Assembly: GCA_015680905.1 (NCBI GenBank)
Contig: CM027384.1
Coordinates: 71,891,501 to 71,955,500, forward strand
Source of the DNA: Coptis chinensis
Taxonomy: Eukaryota > Streptophyta > Magnoliopsida > Ranunculales > Ranunculaceae
Length of the DNA stretch: 64,000 nucleotides
Direction of reading: 5' to 3'
The position numbers and the translations under genes are program-made. Below the pieces are notes generated by a model that was not told where the DNA came from, made no database searches, and worked only from the letters and a program-made list of their open reading frames with translations. Positions 59,640 to 64,000 of the stretch are shown one piece after another (position 1 is the stretch's first letter; each line of letters begins with the position of its first letter).

Positions 59640-61478
59640 CAAATGGGGGTGGCTAATTGTATTTTCCCACTAGAAGCACCATTTGCCAGTGTTTGGGTGT
59701 ATTTAAGGGCCCTGGCAAACACTATTTGGAATTAGCCGGCAAATCAAATTATCCCACTAGAAGTGGGAAAATAGAAAACACCTCCCCCCAAAGTTGAATT
59801 AGTCACCCGTATTTTCCCACTATGATAGGAAAATAGAAACAACTCTCCCTCTCGATCTCTCCTCTCTTTCTCACTGCAAATAGAAACAACTTTCCCACTC
59901 GATCTCTCTTCTCTCTCTCTCACTGCCGCCTCTCATCAACTCGCTCTCTTTTCAGGTATACTCTCTCGCTCTTATCTCTCTTCTCTCTTATCTCAATCTT
60001 TTTTTTCACTATTACTGTCAAATCTCTCTGCTTTAGGTAAATTTTCTACATAAGGCACGCGTTACCGTTATCGAGATGATTTTATCTGCCTTGTATTTTT
60101 AGAAAATTCAATCATGATTACTGTCTTTTACAATGTGATTGATTGAATTTTCTCTCATAAAAAATTAGAAACTAGCAAAGGTGATTTCGTCCTTCTTCAG
60201 ACTTCAGAGGTCGGTTTGATGCCTTGAGATTTGAATACTGGTTCTGCTATATTATTTTTCTTCTATGTATACTAATCTGTGAATATTAAAACTTGACGTG
60301 TGGGCATAAGTCCGTAACTACAACTTAATCATCTACTGTCTATTTCTCTCAAAGCTTAATTTAAATTGGAATGCCCTCATTTCCTGATATAGGACTGATC
60401 TCTCCTCCCTTTTGACTGTAAGCCAAGAAGACCTCTCCTTCATTTGTTTGAATGATTCCACCAATACTATTGCATATGGAGAAGCCGATTATGACACAAA
60501 GAAAGCTAAATGCAAATAGATATCCTAAAACACGACATGTCCCATGCTATATAAGCATTAGCTATAGCACCTATGCCATCATTTGCGACGCGGAGAAAAT
60601 CGCACCCATCTAGTGCCATCATCTAAAGAAACATCGTCATAACAAAAAGAAGCCACACATTTAATAGAAGCTCATAAGTAATGCGTTAATGCTTTGCTAA
60701 GCAATAAGCTTCCCACATTGGTTAAGGACAACGGAATACTTCCTCTTACTCTAAAGATTAAGCCAACCCAAAACAGGTAGTAATCAACTTCGCTCAATCA
60801 ACTTATATTCTCTACTGTAGAGTCAATCCATGTAAGCTTTTCGATATCATTTGATCAGCAATCGTGTCAACTAACTTTGTGAGGAATAATACCCCTATAA
60901 AAAGAGGCAAATAGGTTCGACCAAATTTAATCGCTAGACGACATCCCATACAAAGAAACTACATACCCAACCAATCAGTCTCTTACAATAGGAAACTAAA
61001 TCTTGCTAAAACCATCCGAGTTAAACACGAAGTTCCCATATTGAGTAGGTTTACCTAATGCAATTTGACTTCTAACAAATTGCAAGAATGGAAACTTCAC
61101 ACGTCATAAAAAAGCAAGGAAATTTTCTACAGATCCAATAATATGAACCTTTTGTTGTGGTGGTCTAATTCTTGTAGGAGTTTAGGGAATGCCCTTTTAA
61201 ATATTGTCTGTGTAGAACCTGGTGAACCATAGCCTTTGTTTCGAATCTTCTCTTATTATATGGTTTTAGCTACTTTGCTTATTTTTGGACTGGGTATGGT
61301 TTGGTGTACGTAGTATGTCTTTGTCTTTGTTTTTGTTATTTTGTCATTTTTTCTGTTTGGTGAGCTTCCTCTACATTGTTCATGCATGTATGTTTGTATC
61401 AATTTGTATGTTTCGTTAATTGAGTACATGAATTTGTATACTTTATTAATTTTTTTTTTCTTTTTGAAATATTGTAGA
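59640..61478. other. 5' non-coding region of the Harbinger element
   Basis: Subterminal part has repeated TATTTTCCCACTA and TTTGCCAG words in both orientations, possible transposase-binding sites. The rest, including CT-rich tracts near 59840-60000, has no recognisable gene. Confidence 0.5.
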
Positions 61479-62760
61479 ATGATTACCGAACGTCAGCGTA
61501 GGTTAGTGGCATTTCTACTTATAGTTATAAGTGCATATATAATGATGACATGGTGGTATAGGAGAATGTATATTGGGAGGTATAGGCCTAGGCGTAGGGC
61601 TCCCCCCGCTCTTATTAGAGGTCCTCGTAGGAATTGGGATCAAGTCGCGAGAATCAGATTGGGTAGGATGTATACAAGCATCGATGATTTTTAGCAATTA
61701 AGGATGAAACGATCAATATTTCGTCGCTTGTGCACTTGTTTGCATGGTCATGGTCTACGCGAAAGCAGACATGTTGCATTGGAAGAGCAAGTTGTCCTAT
61801 TTCTCAACACTATTAAGCACGACATGCGTAATCGGAATGAAACATTTCAATTCTTCCGTTAAGGAGAAACAGTTCACCGTTATTTCCATCTTGTGTTGGA
61901 TGCAATCCTTCATTTATTAAGAGAGTTAGTAACAAATGCTACCGGCTGATAACTCCCTCGCGAAAGTGTACCAACACACATCATTGGCATTGTTATTTCA
62001 AGGTCACCAACTTTTGGAAAATGGATAGGATCATTTCGATTTCAATGTTTAATAGTTCAATAAATATTTATGAAGTTTTTATGTTAGGATGATGTGGGTG
62101 CGGTTGATGGTACACACTTTCCAATCAATTTACCACCACTAGCAACAGGCTAGGTATCGTGAACAGAAAGGTGTCGTGACCCAAAATGTGTTAGTAGCTT
62201 GCACATTTGACATGAGGTTCACATAATGCTAGCAGGGTGGGAGGGATCGGCACACGATGGGCGGTTGTTGAGGAGTCCGCGGGCTTCCCCGGCATAAGCT
62301 TATCTTGTTCCAAATGGCAAGTACTATCTTGCGGATCTTTGGATTTGCTTTAGTGCGGGGTTCCTTTTACCGTGGTGTACGGTACCATCTTAGAGAGATC
62401 GGTGAAGTTCAACCTCAAAATCATAAAGAACAATATAATTTTCGCCATTCATCTTTATGCATTGTTGTTGAAAGGACAATCGGTCTCTTGAAGAAGCGAT
62501 TTGCCTATCTAAAAGGCATGCAGTTTTCCACGATGTCAAAACACACACAAAGGTTATCCTTGCATGTTGGCATTGCACAACTTCTTGCGAAGAAGAAGAT
62601 CCCGATAATACATTGAGTGATGAGGAGCTCGATGATGAGGAAGAGGTCGACAACTCTCTGAATGCTCCAAATATGAATATTGATATGCAAGCATTGGGTG
62701 GACTAATTTTAGGGATGAGTTGTCAATTGCAATGGGCGATAACGAAAGTGATGTAATAGA
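61479..62760 (+). pseudogene. PIF/Harbinger transposase (DDE_Tnp_4), broken
   Basis: The first exon-like ORF starts at Met 61479 (MITERQRRLVAFLLIVISAY) and stops at 61694. In shifting frames follow HVALEEQVVLFLNTIKHD near 61780, HRYFHLVLDAILHL near 61875, the catalytic-region signature GAVDGTHFPINLP near 62098, YREQKGVVTQNVLVACTFDM, then ERTIGLLKKRFAYLKGM at 62473-62520. An acidic tail (SDEELDDEEEVD) closes it near 62760. An AP-box of stops and frameshifts shows loss of function. It is the HARBI1/ALP1-like family. Confidence 0.85.
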
Positions 62761-62940
62761 TATTATGATTTTATGAGTGATGTTTTTGTAGTAGACTTAT
62801 GATTTTATTAGATTGTTTTGTAATAGACACTATTATGTTTCAACTACTTATAATGTTTTATTCACATGCAATCTTTCTTATTTGTTACCTTGATATGTTA
62901 CTATGCTATGTTCTTTGTTGGTCATTGCTTCAAACTAGGT

Positions 62941-64000
62941 ATGGCTGGAAAACAGAAAAAAGTTTTGAAAACAAGATCGCCCCAAATTAGATGGTATCCC
63001 AACATGGAAGCCATCTTGGTAGAGGTGTTGTTAGAGGAGTTAGCATCGGGGGCAAGAGGCGATAATGGGTGGAGGAAAGAGAGCTTGAAGCCGCATGCTG
63101 ATGAGATCAATACGCGACTTGGAATGAATTGTGTTTCGCACAATGTCAGTCGAGGTTGAAAACAATGAGACTTGCTTGGCAATTAAACATGCGATTGATG
63201 CTAGTGGGTTTGGTTTGTCTTTCAACAAAGAGACCAAAAGAATTGATCAGATGAGAATGCATGGGGAGAGTTATGTAAAGGTAATAAAATAATCTCATTT
63301 TTTTATAGGATTTGGTTTTGGATGCCATATTAATTGGTATATTTGGGATTTAGGCTCATCCGTTGGCAAACACTCAAGGCAGAAATCATTTCCTTACTAT
63401 GACTTAATGTTGTCTCATTTTTGGGAATGATTATGCAAACCGAGAAGCGGGGCAATAGTGGGTTCGATGATGACATGGTGGATGGAGGTAAGTTGATTAG
63501 ATGTAAATAGAGTTGAATTTTGTGTGTCTAACTAGTTTTGAAATTAACTTTTGTTTCAACTTCTTGTTTAGATGATTCTAGGCAAACCCAAGGAGATGGG
63601 GTGACGATTCGATGCTAGTGATTCCTCGACTTTTGGTGCTCCCTCGGATACTAGTGGGGATACTTCTCAAACTGAGAGTGGTCCTAGAAGCACTACACCT
63701 ACTTCTAAGAAGACTAGGAAGTCTCGATTCTTTGAGGATATACCGAACCCCCTTCGTTTTAAGGTGTTAACGAAGTGGTGGCAAAATTGCCGAGGCCCCT
63801 CAAACCAACCACAAGAAGAAGAAGTAGACCAAATAGATTTGTTGAAGGATGCTTTGAGTCTCTTCCCGATATGAATCCCGAGCTTTTCTTAAGGTCGCTT
63901 TGACTTCTTTGGTCGAGAATGATAGGCTTATTAAGGTCTTCTTTGGGCCTTAAAGAGGATATCAAGGCTTCATGGTTGTTTAGGAGGCTAGAACAAAATT
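62941..64000 (+). pseudogene. Harbinger Myb/SANT-like DNA-binding ORF, broken and cut by window
   Basis: Met at 62941; RWYPNMEAILVEVLLEELA, GWRKESLKPHADEINTRLGM match the Myb_DNA-bind_3 pattern. After a frameshift near 63150 come ASGFGLSFNKETKRIDQM and, past an intron-like gap at 63280-63354, AHPLANTQGRNHFPYYDLM. A Ser/Thr-rich part (63610-63740) and a helical end (MNPELFLRSL) reach the window edge. Such proteins help Harbinger transposases bind DNA and enter the nucleus. Confidence 0.7.

Larger units (their letters stand above)
59621..64000 (+). mobile_element. PIF/Harbinger DNA transposon, right end outside window
   Basis: The left end GGGTGTGTTTGTTAA follows TAA (59618-59620), fitting the GGG...TGTTTG terminal repeats and 3 bp TWA target sites of PIF/Harbinger. 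Inside are a DDE transposase ORF and a Myb/SANT ORF in the same direction, the standard two-gene layout of this superfamily. The right terminal repeat is not in the window. Both ORFs are broken, so it is non-autonomous now. Confidence 0.8.

Overview
This is a 64 kb window of eudicot plant nuclear DNA. Genes carry short GT-AG introns, the transposons are plant-lineage LTR retrotransposons and a PIF/Harbinger element, and degenerate TTTAGGG repeats are present. No organelle, bacterial or viral genes were seen. The species cannot be named from the sequence alone.

Layout. 1-20.2 kb is a retrotransposon cluster. It holds a minus-strand Ty3/gypsy element running off the left edge (1-4024), a 1.6 kb Athila-like LTR (4032-5636), and a complete but decayed 10 kb Tat-like Ty3/gypsy element (5669-15677, target duplication GGAAG). 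The Tat-like element carries a tandem-repeat 3' region and a spliced antisense coiled-coil ORF. It sits inside an older Athila-like gag remnant (15683-18.2 kb), followed by a Ty1/copia fragment (19.0-20.2 kb). 20.2-41 kb is a host gene island with four genes: an IQ-motif calmodulin-binding protein of the IQM family (+, 9 exons), two tandem histidine-phosphotransfer (AHP-type) genes (-, 6 exons each), and a CCH-type copper chaperone (-, 3 exons).

41-57.3 kb is a nested repeat block. It has a Ty1/copia LTR with primer site, a broken E2 ubiquitin-conjugating enzyme pseudogene, telomere-like repeats, and a 1.4 kb Athila-like solo LTR. That solo LTR is split by a Ty3/gypsy element (44557-56103, target duplication AAGAA), whose own 3' LTR is split by a third, coding-free element carrying large tandem arrays. 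57.3-64 kb holds a plant-mobile-domain (PMD) pseudogene and a PIF/Harbinger transposon with broken transposase and Myb/SANT ORFs that leaves the window on the right.

Most interesting points: (1) of the two tandem AHP paralogues, one keeps the phospho-acceptor histidine (His80), while in the other the aligned residue is isoleucine (Ile81), predicting a non-phosphorylatable pseudo-HPt next to a catalytic-type copy; (2) the Tat-like element has an antisense, intron-containing ORF; (3) the nesting order can be read from matching target duplications on both sides; (4) two unrelated arrays both have a 45 bp unit; (5) the decayed Tat element differs from its relative in a pattern that could be mutation or sequencing error.
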